A stretch of 64,000 bases of DNA from positions 1 through 64,000 of the forward strand of contig LLEY01000184.1 in assembly GCA_001414485.1 (NCBI GenBank), written 5' to 3'. This stretch comes from Calycina herbarum. Taxonomy: Eukaryota > Ascomycota > Leotiomycetes > Helotiales > Pezizellaceae. The translations under genes and the position numbers were made by a program. This document shows positions 35,181 through 48,346 of the stretch, one piece after another. How positions within the stretch are numbered: the first letter of the stretch is position 1; the number at the start of each line of letters is the position of its first letter. Below the pieces are notes generated by a model, which ran no database searches, was not told where the DNA came from, and saw nothing but the letters and a program-made list of their open reading frames with translations.

Positions 35181-35846
35181 TAGAATAGAGCCTTTAGACG
35201 GAAAAAGTGCCAGTCCTCGCATATTCCGCGCTAAGAGTGTAGGCTATTCCTAATCGGGCCTAGCCTCTAACTCTAACCTAAATTCTAGTATACTTAAATC
35301 TACGCCTACTTCCCGCTCTATTACTAACTCTAATCCTAGCTCTAATAAATTACTTTTTTATATACGTCGATAGAGCGCTCTCTAAAGTATCTTTTATACT
35401 TAAAATTATCTAAATTACTTATAAAATACGTACGTAATAGCTGTCTAAAGTAATATACTAATATATTTATATAAAAAGATACTAAGAAATACTAAGACTA
35501 CTCTTCTCTATTAAAAGTCCTAGTCTACTCCTATACTTCTAGAAGTATAGAAACCTTCTACGTTAATTAAAGTACTTTAAAATACGTAGAGAGTATATTT
35601 AGACTCTAATAAGTAGATATATTAAGAAAAGCTCTAATAAAATCGACGTTATAGTATTATCTAATAGCTTTTAAAAAGTATTATATATTTTAAGAGCTTA
35701 GTCTACTTATATTTAATTACTCTCTTATAATACTTTAAAAGTATACTTATAAATTATATTAAAAAGATCTTATATTAATAGTAGATACTAAATAAAATAT
35801 ACTCTTATAAGTTATAAAAAGAACTTCTAAAAAAATTAGACGTTAT
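35181..35846 (+). mobile_element. Unidentified RIP-mutated coding-like sequence, part 1
   Basis: A plus-strand frame from about 35560 to 35846 reads through to 55009 once the element at 35847-55003 is removed ('KKLDV' then 'LEDVEDALRFL'). It is Leu/Ile/Tyr-rich with stops at likely Gln codons. I cannot assign a family. 35210-35350 is somewhat richer in GC. Confidence 0.45.
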
Positions 35847-36300
35847 TATTACGAATCACGTTATACGTAGTAAGTAGTCTAGACGGCGCTTTAATAGAAT
35901 AAGATATAATATCTAGGAAATAGAAGGTAGTATAGAAGGGAATTTATAATATAGAGGTATTTAGGTATTCTAGGATCTTACTATTAGATAACTATTAGAA
36001 GTTACGTATTAGATCTTATTAGATCTCTTAAGAGATCTAGAGAGATCTAGAGATCTAGAGATCTAGGCTTATAAAGGGATCCGGATAATACGAAGAGTTC
36101 TATATATAACTAGTATATCTACTATTAGATAGAAGCTTCGTACTTAACTTTAGTTATTAATCTTATTATCTTATTTAATATCTTAATATAAGTAACGAGT
36201 TTACTTCTAAGTAAACAACCTAGCGTATCTATACTTCTTATCTATATACTAACCTTCGAGACTTAGTTATCTTTGTTTAGTTCGTTTAAGTATCGTTATA
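35847..36300 (+). repeat. 5' LTR of G2, family B
   Basis: 454 bp, TATTACGAATCACG to CGTTATA. Its middle has a run of overlapping 'agatctag' units (about 36025-36075) that families A and C lack. Confidence 0.9.
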
Positions 36301-36593
36301 CCTAGACTAAGATAGGAGATATATAGATAGTCGTGGACCTCTAAGAAGAAACTAGTTTATAGTAATAGTAGAGTCTTAAGAAATTTACTAGTTAACTAAA
36401 ACCTAGTTTCTTAGGTATACTACCTAAGGAAATACTACTAGAAATAGAAGGCTAGTATACTATAGTTGCTTTAGTTAGTATTATTAGAGTAATATTTTAG
36501 AAACCTAGGACTAAGAAATTATTTAGTATAATCTTTTAGAAAATAAACGAATATAATATAGACTAAGAAATAGAGTTAGTATAAAAAGAATTA
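36301..36593 (+). pseudogene. Late gag remnant of G2
   Basis: Homologous to about 18710-19010 of G1, e.g. 'ggtatactacctaagga' at 36413 against 'gaatactacctaaagatat' at 18827. It is interrupted by the LINE at 36593 and resumes at 41812. Confidence 0.7.
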
Positions 36594-36689
36594 TTATTAT
36601 TATTATTCTTACGCTGCGTAGGCCGTAGGCCGAGCTCTAAGAGTAAGCAGTATATCTTCTGTTCTAGTTTATAGTGCCTTTCGGCCTGT

Positions 36690-39600
36690 TCTTCTTCGCC
36701 TCTCGAGTTTCTTTACGAGCGTGCGATACTCCTTTCTTGATTCCTACTACTGTCTATTCGGAGCTCTTCTCTCTGACCCGGTGACAAAATAGAGGGGTAG
36801 GTTGAAGTGCTCAACCGCTAAAGCGTGTGTTAGTAGTATAGAGAGCGCCTAGGCGCTCTCTTAGAACTGGCGGAGCCGGGGTCTTGCCCTCCGGCGCGCC
36901 TCGGCTCTCCCTTCCTCTTCCTCCCTTTCTCTTACCTCTTCTTCGCTTTCCTCTCTATCCTCCTTGAGTAATTCTAACGCTAGCCTATATTCCTAAAGTC
37001 TTCTAAGCTTAAGTAGCTAGGTGGTGATTCTCGGCGCTAGCTTCCTATTCGCTAGTGCTCCTCTTAGCTCTCTCAAGTCTTCGATACTCTTCCTAAGGGC
37101 CCTCGTAAGTGCTTCTCTCTCTTATAGGATATCCTGGCAGAACAGTACTAGATGCCCCACCGTCTCCCTTCTGCCCGCGTACGTATACTATGGTATTAGC
37201 TAGCCTGGTACCCTTCTTATAAAGAGGAAGGCGTTAAGCCCTATTACCCCTGTTCTTGCCTAGACGAGTAGCGAGCTCTTTGCCTTAGCGAGCCCTTTAT
37301 AGACTTTCCTTAGCTCCTAGTTTACTAGGTCTACCTCGTCTAACGCTTCTGTATACCGCGTTAGGTTCTTCTCTTAGGCTCTCTTTCTTTAAGCCTCTAG
37401 GCGTTCCTACTACTCTACGAGCGTAGCATTATATCTAAAACCTCCTCCCTCTATTCCCTACTCTTCTTCCTATGCTTGCCTCGCTCTCTAGGAGCATAGC
37501 ATCGCTTTTCCTAGCTTTGACGGTCTTCCCCTCCTTCTTCTTAGCTACGCAGCTATATTCTCGTAAGCACCTTAGATTAGCTTTCCTAGTTAAGACGTTC
37601 GGAATTTCTTTTCAAAAGCAGCTACTCGAAGGTTAAGGTAGAGGTCTACTAAGGCGTAGTCTGCCTCTACCTCTAGGCTCTGGATCAGGGTGGCTTTATA
37701 TGCTCCTATTACTACTTATAAACACTTCGATTGTTACGTAGGGAAGCTTCTTACTATCCCCTTTACACTCTCTCCTTTTAGCGTTGCGTGGTGCTAAGCT
37801 AACGCTCTATATACAATTGCACTTCTTATTACTACTGTGTATATTTGCCTTACACAGTAGTAATCGACGCCCCACGTCTTACTAGCAAGCCTCGTAAGCG
37901 TAAAGGTCTACGTTATAAGCTTCTTTCGTACCCTCTCCCTATACGCTTTCTAGTTTAGTTTCCTATCGAGCTCTACTCTAAGGAACCTTGTATGCTCGAC
38001 TAGTATAAGCCTTGCCTCTCTAAACCGTACTGTTTCTTTCTATAGGGCCCTCGTCCTTATAAAGTATATAAGTACTGTCTTTTCTAGGCTAAAAGCCATC
38101 CCTCGCTTATTTGCCTACTCGTTATACACTCCCTAGGCTAACTCGAGTATCCTATAGTTTACCGCTATACTCTTTGATATTACGAGTAGGTTTGTATCGT
38201 CTACGAAGCCTACTGTGATTAGCCTATCGATCCTCGCTAGGTTATCGTATAGTGTTAAGGTAAAAAGGATAAACAGTATTAGAGATAGCACTGATCCTTG
38301 CGGCACTCCTTGTTCTAGGCTTCTTTTGTCTACGAACCTTCTGTTAAAGAATAGCGTAGCTTTACGCCTTAAGAGAAAGCTTCCTATCTAGGTTACTACC
38401 TACTATAGCACTTTCTTCTCTCTTAGAGTGTAGAGTAGCCACGTATGATCTACTCTGTCGAATGCCCCCGCTATATCTAACTGAGCTAGGGACGCGTAGC
38501 TCTTGTTTTCCCACGCTATATATACTCTCTCTGTTACTATTCTGATCGCTAGTTCTATGTTCTAGTACTTCCGGTTGCCTATTTACATCCCTGGGAGCAT
38601 TGTAGCGTCTTCCGCGAGCTTCGTAAGCCTCTGTGCTATTACCTTCTTAAGGATCTTGCCTATGGTTAAGAGTAGCGCTATTAGCCGGTAGGCCCCTGCT
38701 TTACCTTATTCCTCTGTTGTTTTACCTGGTTTTCTAAGTACTACCACTTTCGCGCGGCAGAAGTAGGACGGGAAGTGTTATAAGTAGAAGCTCGCTTCTG
38801 CTATTACTGTAAGTATCTCTCGAAGTGGCTTATTACACGCTTTTAGAAAGCTGTTCGTAAGTATATCGAACCCTGGTGCTTTCCACGGCGCTGATCTTAT
38901 AGCTGCCTTAATACATTTCTTAGTTACCTGCTGGCTTACTTCGTACTCCTGAGAGAAACTCTTAAGGCTCTATTCCCTGTTTAGGATACTAGAGTGGTCG
39001 GCTATTGATTCTAGGAAGAACTTCTCTATAAGGATACGAGCCTTATCTTCGTAGTTCTCGCCTTTTACCCCGCTAAGCGAGGTAAGTGTTGGTAGTGTTA
39101 GTGCTTTAGGTTTTACGTGTCCTTTAAGGCGTGCCCACTTTTCGAGTGTCTATAGTTTCCTGTCGTCTTTTGCTGCCTCTGTAAGTGCCCCTCTCTAGCT
39201 CTTCGTCTTTGCCTTTCTACTTATTATTTAGAGCTCTTAAAGAGCGTCGTCGAGCTGTTTCCTTAAGCTTCTTGTACGTAGCTCTCTTCAGGTTCTTTCG
39301 CACCTTCTTACTTCGTTCGACGCCTCTTTAACCTCCGTGTTCTACTAAGGTTACGCTCTCCCTCTATCTAGCTTTTAAAGCGGCGTCGAGGCTCGAGCTA
39401 TTCGTTGAAGCTCTTTTACGAGCTTCTCAACGGCTCCCTCGAGCTCTTGTACGTTCCGGATTACTAGTATCGTAAGGCAATTAGCCTCTGCCTTTACTAA
39501 CACTTCGTCTATTAGCCTCTAGCTATAGCCGAGTATCTGCGGTGCCTCTCTTTCTTCTCTAGCTGCTATCGTAAGAAGTTGAGCTGTATAGTTAGACCCT

Positions 39601-40230
39601 GGCAGGTCTAGCGTCCCCTGCTAAGTGGCTACGTTTCTAGTAGAGAAGACTAAGTTAATTGTTGAGTTACGAGAGCCTTCTCTTCTCTATGTAACCTCGC
39701 TATACGGTGTATTCCTCTCAAGCGCCTACTATGTAGTAAGCTTAAGAGTAAGGTCTGCGTTCTAGTTATATCTCCTGTAGATATCCTAGAGGGGGTGGTA
39801 AGCGTTTAGGTCTCCTACTACAAGCGCTCTCCTTAGTCTCGCTTGTTAAAGCATGTCCTTGATTAGTGTTCGCCTAGCTTATAGGTTATATACTAAGTAG
39901 ACTGTTGTTTCGTTCGCTCCCTTACCTATTGTTATGCTCGCCTAGTTCTTACTAGTAGCGTATGTCTAGCTTTCTTTTGAATGCCTTTTATATATAAAGA
40001 GTACTACTACCCTGTCTAACTAAATCATATTATACCTCGAGCTTAACAAGTAGCTCGGGGAGTCTCTCACGCTATTCCACGCTAGCTCTTAAATCGCTAA
40101 GATATCGTATTCCTCCTTATAATTTAGAGCCGCGTCGAGTACCTCCGGTATCTTCCTCGTGTTCTAGTATAGTACTATTACGCTTATAGTAGTCCTATAA
40201 GTAGTGTTTAGCCTACTTCTACTTCGTCTT
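36690..40230 (-). pseudogene. LINE ORF2 (AP-type endonuclease and reverse transcriptase), degraded
   Basis: The endonuclease box 'VVGDLNAYHPL' followed by a stop and Asp lies at about 39825-39783. The expected form has His and Trp at the changed positions, so both changes look RIP-derived. The RT active site F-V-D-D-T (38207-38194) keeps both Asp. Upstream RT segments around 38870-38280 and the region after the active site down to about 37950 are readable with few stops. The C-terminal part (37900-36690) is Arg-rich with a run of degraded Cys/His segments. It is the best preserved pol in the block but still interrupted. Confidence 0.78.
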
Positions 40231-40299
40231 CTTCTACTTAGTTCTCTATTACGCTAAGAGAACTTCCTAGCTTTTCGAGAAACTAAGCAAGGTTACTCC

Positions 40300-41678
40300 C
40301 GTTCGTAAGTCCTACCTTACTTATGTCCGTCAGCCTCCCTAGTACGGATCCTTACCTTAGTCTCTTCCTCGTAGCCTATAAGCCCTCTTTATAGCTAAAC
40401 ACGAACGGGTAGGGCGTCCCTACCCCTTCTTCCTTTAAAGCTATTTATAGATTTACGAACAAGGTTAGCCTATCTAGGTATCGTTCTCTTACTTACCTAC
40501 AGTACTGTTCTCCTGTTTAACATTCCTTTACAAATACCGGGTATTCTCTCTTATAATTCCTACATTTCGCTAGGTACTCCTTTAGATCCTTTTTACTAGG
40601 GTACTCCTCTTTACCTCCTTCGTGCTTCTCGTACGTACACTAGGCGCACCTCTCCTCTTATTTATAGAAGCGTGTTATATACCCCTACTTCTAGTACTTA
40701 AAGCACCTTTAAGCTACTGCTTCTGCTGTATATCTCTCGCACGTGAAGTGTTATACCTCTTATAGTATCCCTCTTAAGTATAGCCTTCTTACTTCTTCTA
40801 TTATTACCACCTCTAGAATGTAGTTCTAAAGAGCTGGCCCCTCCTAGCCCTGGCGTTCTCTATACTTGCTCCCTTATTGTGTGATCTTTAGTGCTCTTAT
40901 ACTAGAGGCTTATAAGATACTCTATAGTATACCCGCCGTTCCTCCCTTAAGTATATCTGCCGGGACTCTCTTTGCTAACACTACGAGCGTTCTTGCTACT
41001 ACTACTACCCCTTATCCGAATGCCTTCTTTACCTAGCTATTATCCCATATATGTGCTACCTATTTCTCCTCTTCGAACCGTATAATAATATCCCCGCTTT
41101 AAAGCTTCCTTACTGTAATTACTCCTGCCCCGTATCCTCCTATATTCACAGCCCCTATCACCTCCTTTAGTAATAGCTTGTCCTTCCCTTCGTCCATCCC
41201 TATAGCCCGGATCGTAATCTCCTTTATATATTTAGCTAGTATAACGTATTCCCTTTATAGCGTGGTTCCTGCCTCTCCCTATAGCCCTCCAGCCCTAACC
41301 CTCTCTACCCACGTCAGGGTTCGTTCCTTTATACCTCCTATCTTCTTTACCGCGATCGCGAGCTCCTCTCGTAGAATACCCCTTATTATTATTTCGTCTC
41401 CTCCTTTCCTAGCTCTTCTATGCTCAAGCACCTTTCCCGCTACCTCGATAATTGCCTTAATACCCCTTTCCTCTATTACTAAGTCGAGTATTACTTAGAT
41501 TAGGCCCTTCTCTATCGCGTCCGCGTATTCCGATGCTCCCCTCCGTCCTCTCTTACTCTACTCTTCTTCGTTCGTTGTTCCGCCTTCGCTGTTAGTTGTT
41601 AGCGTGTCAGAGGGGGGAGTAAGGGCTCCTTATAAGCCCTCTATCCCACCACCACCACTGCTACGATTACTCGACATA
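40300..41678 (-). pseudogene. LINE ORF1 (Gag-like, zinc knuckle), degraded
   Basis: The likely start is at 41678 ('MSSNRSSGGGG'), followed by a charged helical N-terminal region ('EYADAIEKGL', 'VIEERGIKAIIEVAGKVLE') and a core around 41100-41200. Cys-rich knuckle-like segments lie at about 40760-40530 ('CFKY', 'ERCA', 'KCRNYKREYPVF'), where some Cys and His now read Tyr. Scattered stops at Trp/Gln codons. It would bind the LINE RNA. The exact 3' end is uncertain. Confidence 0.7.
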
Positions 41679-41811
41679 ATCGTAGAGTGCTTTATTCTCT
41701 TTCTAGACCGTCTAACGGTCGTCTAAATGTATTTCGAGGCTTTTAGGGTCACTTTTAAGAATATATCTATAATAAGAAGAATAAATGTTCGACTTTTTAT
41801 AAAAAGAATTA

Positions 41812-42779
41812 TACTATCTAATAGTTAGAGAATTATAGTTTATAGAAATAATAAACGAAACTATAGCTAAATAGACGCGATATTACCTAAACGTTACGTC
41901 TTATTAGTCTATAGAGAAACGATTTATAAGAACCTTACTAGAACTAAAATAAACTATAGAATATAGATTAAAGTATAAAGTAATTTCTATAGATTTAGAA
42001 AAAGTAACCTTTATATTAAAATCTAGTAAAAGAGATAAGAATAAAAGAAGATTTAAAGTATACTTTATAAAAGAAGAATTAAATACTATCTTAGAAGAGA
42101 ATTAGTTAGTTATAACTACGAAAATAAAAGAAAAGGAACTTTAAGTTATAATTAACTCTAGAGTAATAAGTAACTTCCTTTCTCTAATAGCTTTAAAAAA
42201 GCTAAATATTCTAATAAAGAATATAAAGCTATACTGTCTTAGAGTAGTTAATAGAACAGATATTACCTACTAAGATAGAATTATTAATTAGTAAACTATT
42301 CTAATAAAAGTTAATATCAAAGAATACTACTTAGATATATAATTCGATATTATTAAAATAAGAAGTAAGAAAGTAATACTTAGTATACTATAGATTTAAG
42401 AACATAATCTAGATATTAACTAGAAGGCTCGAATAATAATCTTTAGTCGATATAATTATATAGGTTTATAATTATAACTATAAGACTAGAACGAGGTTAG
42501 CGCTACCTCTTCTAAGACGCTAGAATACCTTACTTAGAGTCCTCTATAGATTAGTAAGACAGCTGATAATAAAATACCTATATAGTATAGAGAATTTAAG
42601 ACTTTGTTTAAAAACTCGGAAGACTTATAAGCCTTACTAGAACATCGCTTATAGGATTATAAGATTAAATTAAAAGAGAGTTATTATCTCTTAAAATAGA
42701 AGCTTCGGTTATATAACTAGAAAAGCCTTTAAAGAATAGAAAGTTATATAAAAGAAGGTATTAAGAAGAGATATAGTAG
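41812..42779 (+). pseudogene. G2 pol, first segment (protease and RT start), degraded
   Basis: Collinear with 18990-19077 and 25002-26205 of G1. It includes the region corresponding to the empty site of the chromodomain Gypsy's family and a protease-like 'tctaatagcttt' segment near 42185. It is cut at 42779 by the reverse-oriented family C Gypsy and continues at 50834. Confidence 0.75.
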
Positions 42780-43692
42780 TATAACGAAACTCAAACGAAC
42801 TAAACAAAGATAACTAAGTCTCGAAGGTTAGTATATAGATAAGAAGTATAGATACGCCGGGTTGTTTACTTAGAAGTGAACTCGTTACTTATACTAAAGA
42901 TGTTAAATAAGATAATAAGATTAATAACTAAAGTTAAGTACGAAGCTTCTATCTAATAGTAGATATACTAGTCTTATATAGAACCTTTGTTCTTGTTTAG
43001 AGTCTTGCTTAGTAGGATATAACGAAACTCAAACGAACTAAACAAAGATAACTAAGTCTCGAAGGTTAGTATACAGGTAAGAAGTACAGATGCGCCGGGT
43101 TGTTCACTTAGAAGTGAACTCGTTACTTATATCAAAGATGTTAAATAATATAATAAGATTAATAACTAAAGTTAAGTACGAAGCTCCTATCTAATAGTAG
43201 ACGTGCCGGTATATATAGAATCTCTCGTGCTACCTGGATCCCTATACAAGCCTAGATCCCTAGATCCCTCTAGATCCCCTAAGGGATCTAAGGGGATCTA
43301 TTACGTAACTACCAACAGTTATCTAATAGTGAGATCCTAGAATACCTAAATACCTTTATATTACTGATTCTCTCCTATAGCACCTTTTATTTCCTAGATA
43401 TCGTACCTTGTCCTATTAGAGCGCTATCTGAACTACTTACTATATATAACGTAATTCGTAATATAGGAGTTCTAAAGATAGAGTCTAACTCTATTTCTAA
43501 GGCTTCTTAAAACTAGACTCTATTACCTGACCGTTCTAACCGAGTTATATAATATAACTGTAATAAGATTCTTAGGATTATATATTCTTTTATATTCAAT
43601 CCTTATTATCTATTAGAGTTATAATAGTACTTGTTCTATTAGAGCGTCGCCTAGACTTCACTTATTCACGTACTAGTACGTGATTTATAATA
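42780..43692 (-). repeat. 3' LTR of G3 (family C), interrupted by a solo LTR
   Basis: The two parts, 42780-43017 and 43469-43692, together match 30789-31250 and 50371-50833 along their full length. Confidence 0.9.
43018..43463 (-). repeat. Solo LTR, family B, inserted inside the family C LTR
   Basis: 446 bp in reverse orientation, flanked by a perfect TSD TAGGA (43013-43017 and 43464-43468). The uninterrupted sequence 'cttagtaggagtc' survives at 50599. No internal element sequence is left, so this is the product of LTR-LTR recombination. It retains more CA/TG than its neighbours. Confidence 0.93.
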
Positions 43693-43739
43693 CTATCTCC
43701 TTCTTAGCCTAGCGTGTCTTTATACTAGAATATAACTTT

Positions 43740-44190
43740 AAAATATATTATTAGAAAGATATTAACCTTTTCTTATATATAAACATATCCTCCTCTTATA
43801 TTAAATAGAAAGAGCGTCTATCTCTTATTATATAAATCGAATCCGTGTAACGTCTAGTAATAACCTATTCTTTTTATTATAAATAATCCTATTAATATTT
43901 TCTAGAGCTCTCTAAGTCTTCTTATTATTCTAAGTATATTCGATTAAAAAGGTCCTATAATAGCTCTAGCTATCTCGACGTTCTATCTTCTAGGCCTTAA
44001 AAACCTATATATTAATTTTTCTTTAGCTCTATATATAAACGATTCTCTATTACTCCTCTAAGTCCTTCTCTCTTAAATCCTTCTCTCGAGTTCTTATCTG
44101 CCTAGTTTCTTGCTTTTAAGATAGCTTCTTTTGTTAAGCAGGTACTCTTTGATAATATATTCTTATCTAACCCTAGTCCTAAGTTCTAGG
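43740..44190 (-). pseudogene. Sense-strand extra reading frame 3' of pol, family C Gypsy, copy 2
   Basis: The same protein as at 31300-31740. Matching segments include 'LTKEAILKA', 'LYIELKKN', 'LELL' and 'RRYTDSIYIIR', aligned without frame change. Stops only at plausible Gln/Trp codons. Confidence 0.55.
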
Positions 44191-44199
44191 CAGCCCTAG

Positions 44200-47100
44200 G
44201 TTTTATTAGTAAAACTTCTAAAGTTCTCTTAAGTAATAGTTAAGATTGTTCTTTAGCTCTTAAGTGTTTTCTAAGTATAGGTAATCTAACTATTTTATTA
44301 AATACTTAACCTATTCTCTAATAAGTTTATAGTTAAGAATCCTCTTAACTTTATATTTAGCGTTTAGGTTTACTAGTTGAATTTCTATAAGTAGAGCTAG
44401 TAGTGCTCCTAGTAGTACTAGTTTAAGTAGAGATATATAGAATACTAGGTAGATGTTTATTATTTTTAGTAGTATTAATTTATAATTTAAAAGTCCTTTA
44501 ATATATTTGATTTTAAATAGTCTAAGTTTTTTATAATTTAGTTTATTACTTAGTCTTTTTATATTAATATTCTTTTATACTAAGTAGACTTTATCCCTCT
44601 CTTTTAGTATTAGCTCCTAACTACGTTATTTATTATAGTAGTATATATTTCTTTTAGTAATAAACTATAAGTCTTTTATAAGTTCCTTATATAACCTCTT
44701 AATCTTTGAGACTTAAATATAAGTAAGTTAGTTATTAATAGTCGTAGATAGTAGTTCTTAGTATACTAATAATTTATATCTATAATTAGTATCAAGGGTT
44801 ATACCTGTGGAATAAGTCTCGGAGTACTCTAGCGACGTATTCACGTAACCTCGCTTGGCAACGTATAGACGTAATAGAACCTTCGAGAGTACCCTTAGCA
44901 GAACCCTCTAGAAAGAGCTAACTGAGTATATAAGTTAGCAAGGACTCTAGCTTAGAAAGGATAATCGAATCTTCTTATATATAGACAGCCTCTGTAGTTT
45001 AATTTATTAGCACTTGTTATAAGCTCTGATAATTAGCGTAGAATAGTATAACAAGTGTTGTTTCTATTACTAAACTATTATAGGTAAACTATAATAAGAG
45101 TAATAGTTCTACCTAGTTATCTTACTAGTAGTTTATATAATAACAAAGGTATGTTTTAACTACTTAATTTATTCTTTTGTTTTCTCTATTTATTTAAAAG
45201 TAGAAAGCTATAGAAAGCTTTCTTTTTATATCTAATTATTTTATAAGAGTAATCTAGAATTTTAAGATAAAGAGTTTATCTCTATCTAAGAGTATTTCTT
45301 TAGATAGTCTATATTTTAAGACTACTTTTTTAAGGAATATAAATACTAATTCCTTAGCTATACTTAACTCTATATATACTATTAGAATTATATACTTCGT
45401 AAGTCGTTCTATAATAACTAGGATTATATTATTCTTAACTCCTGTTATTAGATCTTTAGATTTTAGTAATTTAATAATAAAATCTATAAATATTAATTTC
45501 TAAAGTATTTATAGTATTAGAGTAGTGTTTATCTATCTATAAGAAGTATAGCGGGAAGCCTTATTCCTAGTATAGATATTATATTCTACTATTACTTTCT
45601 TAACTATCGTAGATAATTAATTAATATAGTAGTATTATCTTATCTACTAAAGAGTTCTACGAATTTCTTAGTAGCTATAAGCGAGTATAGTATAGTATTC
45701 TTATATAAACTCTTTTATATACGAGCTAGGAACCTATAGTTTCTCTTTTATATACTGATTATAACCTTTATAAATGTTTTAAATTTTATCTATCTAGATA
45801 TTATTTATTACTACTATCTTATATATAGTAGGTACTAAGTTACTATTTTCGTTATATTTTAATATTACTATATCGACGTATTTTTTACTTTCCTTATAGC
45901 CTGGTTTCTAGCTTAGAGTATTAGCTTAAGTATTACTTATTCTACTAATATATTAAATAATTACCTTAAATCCTACTAAAGTTTTAAACTACCTAGCTAA
46001 GCGTCTAGTAATAAGTTCCTTAGTTATAGTAAATATTTTTAGATTTAGATAATTAGTAAGCACTATTACTAGGTGTAACGTACTCTAGAGGTAAATCCTC
46101 TATTCTTTAAAAGCTAGAATAATAGCTATTAACTCTTTGTTATAAATACTATAGTTCTATTATACTATATTAAAGGTTTTTAAGAAATATACTATAGATA
46201 TAAGTTTTCCTGTCTTATTTAGTTATAGGTATACAGCGTCTACTGTTATATCTAAGGCGTCTATCTCTATTATACTTAGTTTCTTATAATTAAAATTATA
46301 TAGGATAGGTTTTACTATAAACCGTTCTTTGATTTCTTAGAAGGCCTTTTTAGCCTTCTTATCCTAGATAAAAGTTATAGCTTTCCTAGTTAGTATTAAC
46401 ATAGGTTTTATAATCTTTATATAGTTCTTAATAAATAGTTAATAGAAATTAGTAAATCCTAAGAAGGATTATATATCTTTAATGTTTTTTAGTAATTCCT
46501 ATTTAATAACTACTTAGATCTTTTCTAGATCTATTTCTATTTTTCCTAGGCTAAATACTTATCTAAAAAAGAGAGTTCTCTTAACTCTAAACTTATATTT
46601 CGAGAGTTTTAAACGAGAGTCTACTTTAGTAAGTCTTCTTAAGACTTCCTTTATATAGCTCTTATATTCTTCTAAATTTTTTAAGAAAATTAATATATTA
46701 TCTAGGTAATATATAACAGTTACTCTTAGAAGATCTTCTAGAATACTATTATTCTATCTCTAGTAAGTAGCTAGTATATTAGTTAAACTAAAAGATATTA
46801 CTATATACTTATAGAGTCCTAATAGTAAGATAAACGTAGTCTTCTATTTATAGCCTACCTTAATCCTAATTAATCTATAAGCGTTCTATTAATCTAGTTT
46901 TATAAATTTCTTTACTTAGTCTAACTTGTTTTATAAGTACTAGCTAGTTAGTAATAGATAAGCGTCTTTAATTATTATATTATTTAATTCCCTATAATTA
47001 ATATATACTTATCTATTTAGGTCGTCCTTTTTCTTAATAATAAGTATATTTAAAGAGATAAGCGATTTAGATTTTTAAATATATCTCTTCTTTATTCTTT

Positions 47101-48346
47101 ATTAAATATAACTTTCTAATAAAGCTAAGTTATTCTAATTATATAGTCGAAGCTTCTACTTCCTAAGGTTATAACCCTCTATTAATTTAATCTTATAATC
47201 CTATAGCTAATGTTTAAGAAGAGTACGTATATCTTCTAAGTCTTTGAACAATCTTATAAATTCTCTATACTACATAGGTATTTCGTTATTAGCTTTCTTA
47301 CTAACCTATAGAGGACCCTAGGTAAGGTGTTCTAGTATATTAGAAGAGGTAGCGTTAACCTTATTCTAGCCTTAAAGTTATAAATATAAACCTATGTATT
47401 TATATTAACTAAAAGTTATTTTTCTAGCCTTCTAATCGATTTCTAGATTATATTCTTAAATCTATAGTATACTAAGTATTACTTCCTTACTCTCTATTTT
47501 AATAATATCGAATTATATATCTAAATAGTATCTTTTAATATTAACTTTCGCTAGAATAGTTTACTAATTAATAATCCTATTTAGTATATAACATCTATTC
47601 TATTAACTACTCCTAGGCGATATAGTCTTATTCCTTTAATTAGAACGTTTAGCTTCTCTTAAGCTATTAAGGAAATAAAGTTACTCGTTACTCTTAAGTC
47701 TATTATAACTTATAACTTTTTCTCTTATATTTCTATAGTTATTACTAACTATCTTTCTTCTAAAGTAGTATTTAACTTTACTTTAATATATTAGACTTTA
47801 AAAGATCGATTTTCTTAATTATAATTCTTTCTCTCCTCGTCTTTATACTATAGAAAGAATTCTACTCTTTCTTTATTAGTATATACTATCTTATATACTA
47901 ATCTATATTCTACAATTCCTATAGTCTTAGGAATTCCTTTTATAAATTATTTTAGTAATTATCTATAGTTATATTAGATCTATTTATAACTGGTTTCTAT
48001 AATAGCTTCTATAGACTATAGTTCTTCTATATATAGATAGTCTAAAGTAGCCTTAAGTATACTTATCTCCGGCTTTATATATTAAACTCTAAATATATAA
48101 TCTCTTAAATTCTTCTCTCTAACTACTTAAATTTAAGACTAGGGAAAGAATACTACTCCTACTTTATCTAATAATACTACTTCGTATATCTAATAATATT
48201 CTACTATTCTAGTAGATTCTAGTAATATTCCTTTAAACTATTTTTATAATAACTAATCTAAGGTTAGACTTAGTTTATATTATATCTATTATACTATTAT
48301 TTCTTAAACTATTTATATAAACTATAGTTCTCTTATTAATAGATAG
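44200..48346 (-). pseudogene. Pol of G3 (integrase, RNase H, RT, protease), degraded
   Basis: The reverse complement is collinear with G1 pol (about 25002-28800). Reading from right to left: protease region near 47600, RT around 47000-46700, RNase H around 46250, integrase 45700-44250. A solo LTR interrupts it at 44790-45031. At 48269-48275 the sequence keeps the uninterrupted target site into which, in G1, the chromodomain Gypsy inserted. Confidence 0.78.
44790..45031. repeat. Solo LTR, family D
   Basis: 242 bp, TATCAAGGGTTATACC...GCTCTGATA (ancestrally TG...CA), flanked by a perfect TSD ATTAG (44785-44789 and 45032-45036). Comparison with G1 near 28235 confirms it is an insertion. It is the only copy in the window and is richer in GC than its host. 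Confidence 0.85.

Larger units (their letters stand above)
36594..41797 (-). mobile_element. Tad-like LINE (non-LTR retrotransposon) inserted in G2
   Basis: 5.2 kb in reverse orientation, flanked by a 14-bp perfect TSD TATAAAAAGAATTA (36580-36593 and 41798-41811). The left end is a (TTA)n run, i.e. a (TAA)n 3' tail. It carries ORF1 with a zinc-knuckle region and ORF2 with endonuclease and RT. It is much richer in GC, TG and CA than the LTR elements around it, so it has seen less RIP. Confidence 0.9.

Noticed and set aside
41178..41498. 106-codon plus-strand frame
   Set aside because: It is the antisense shadow of LINE ORF1, whose minus-strand reading has coherent Gag-like character.
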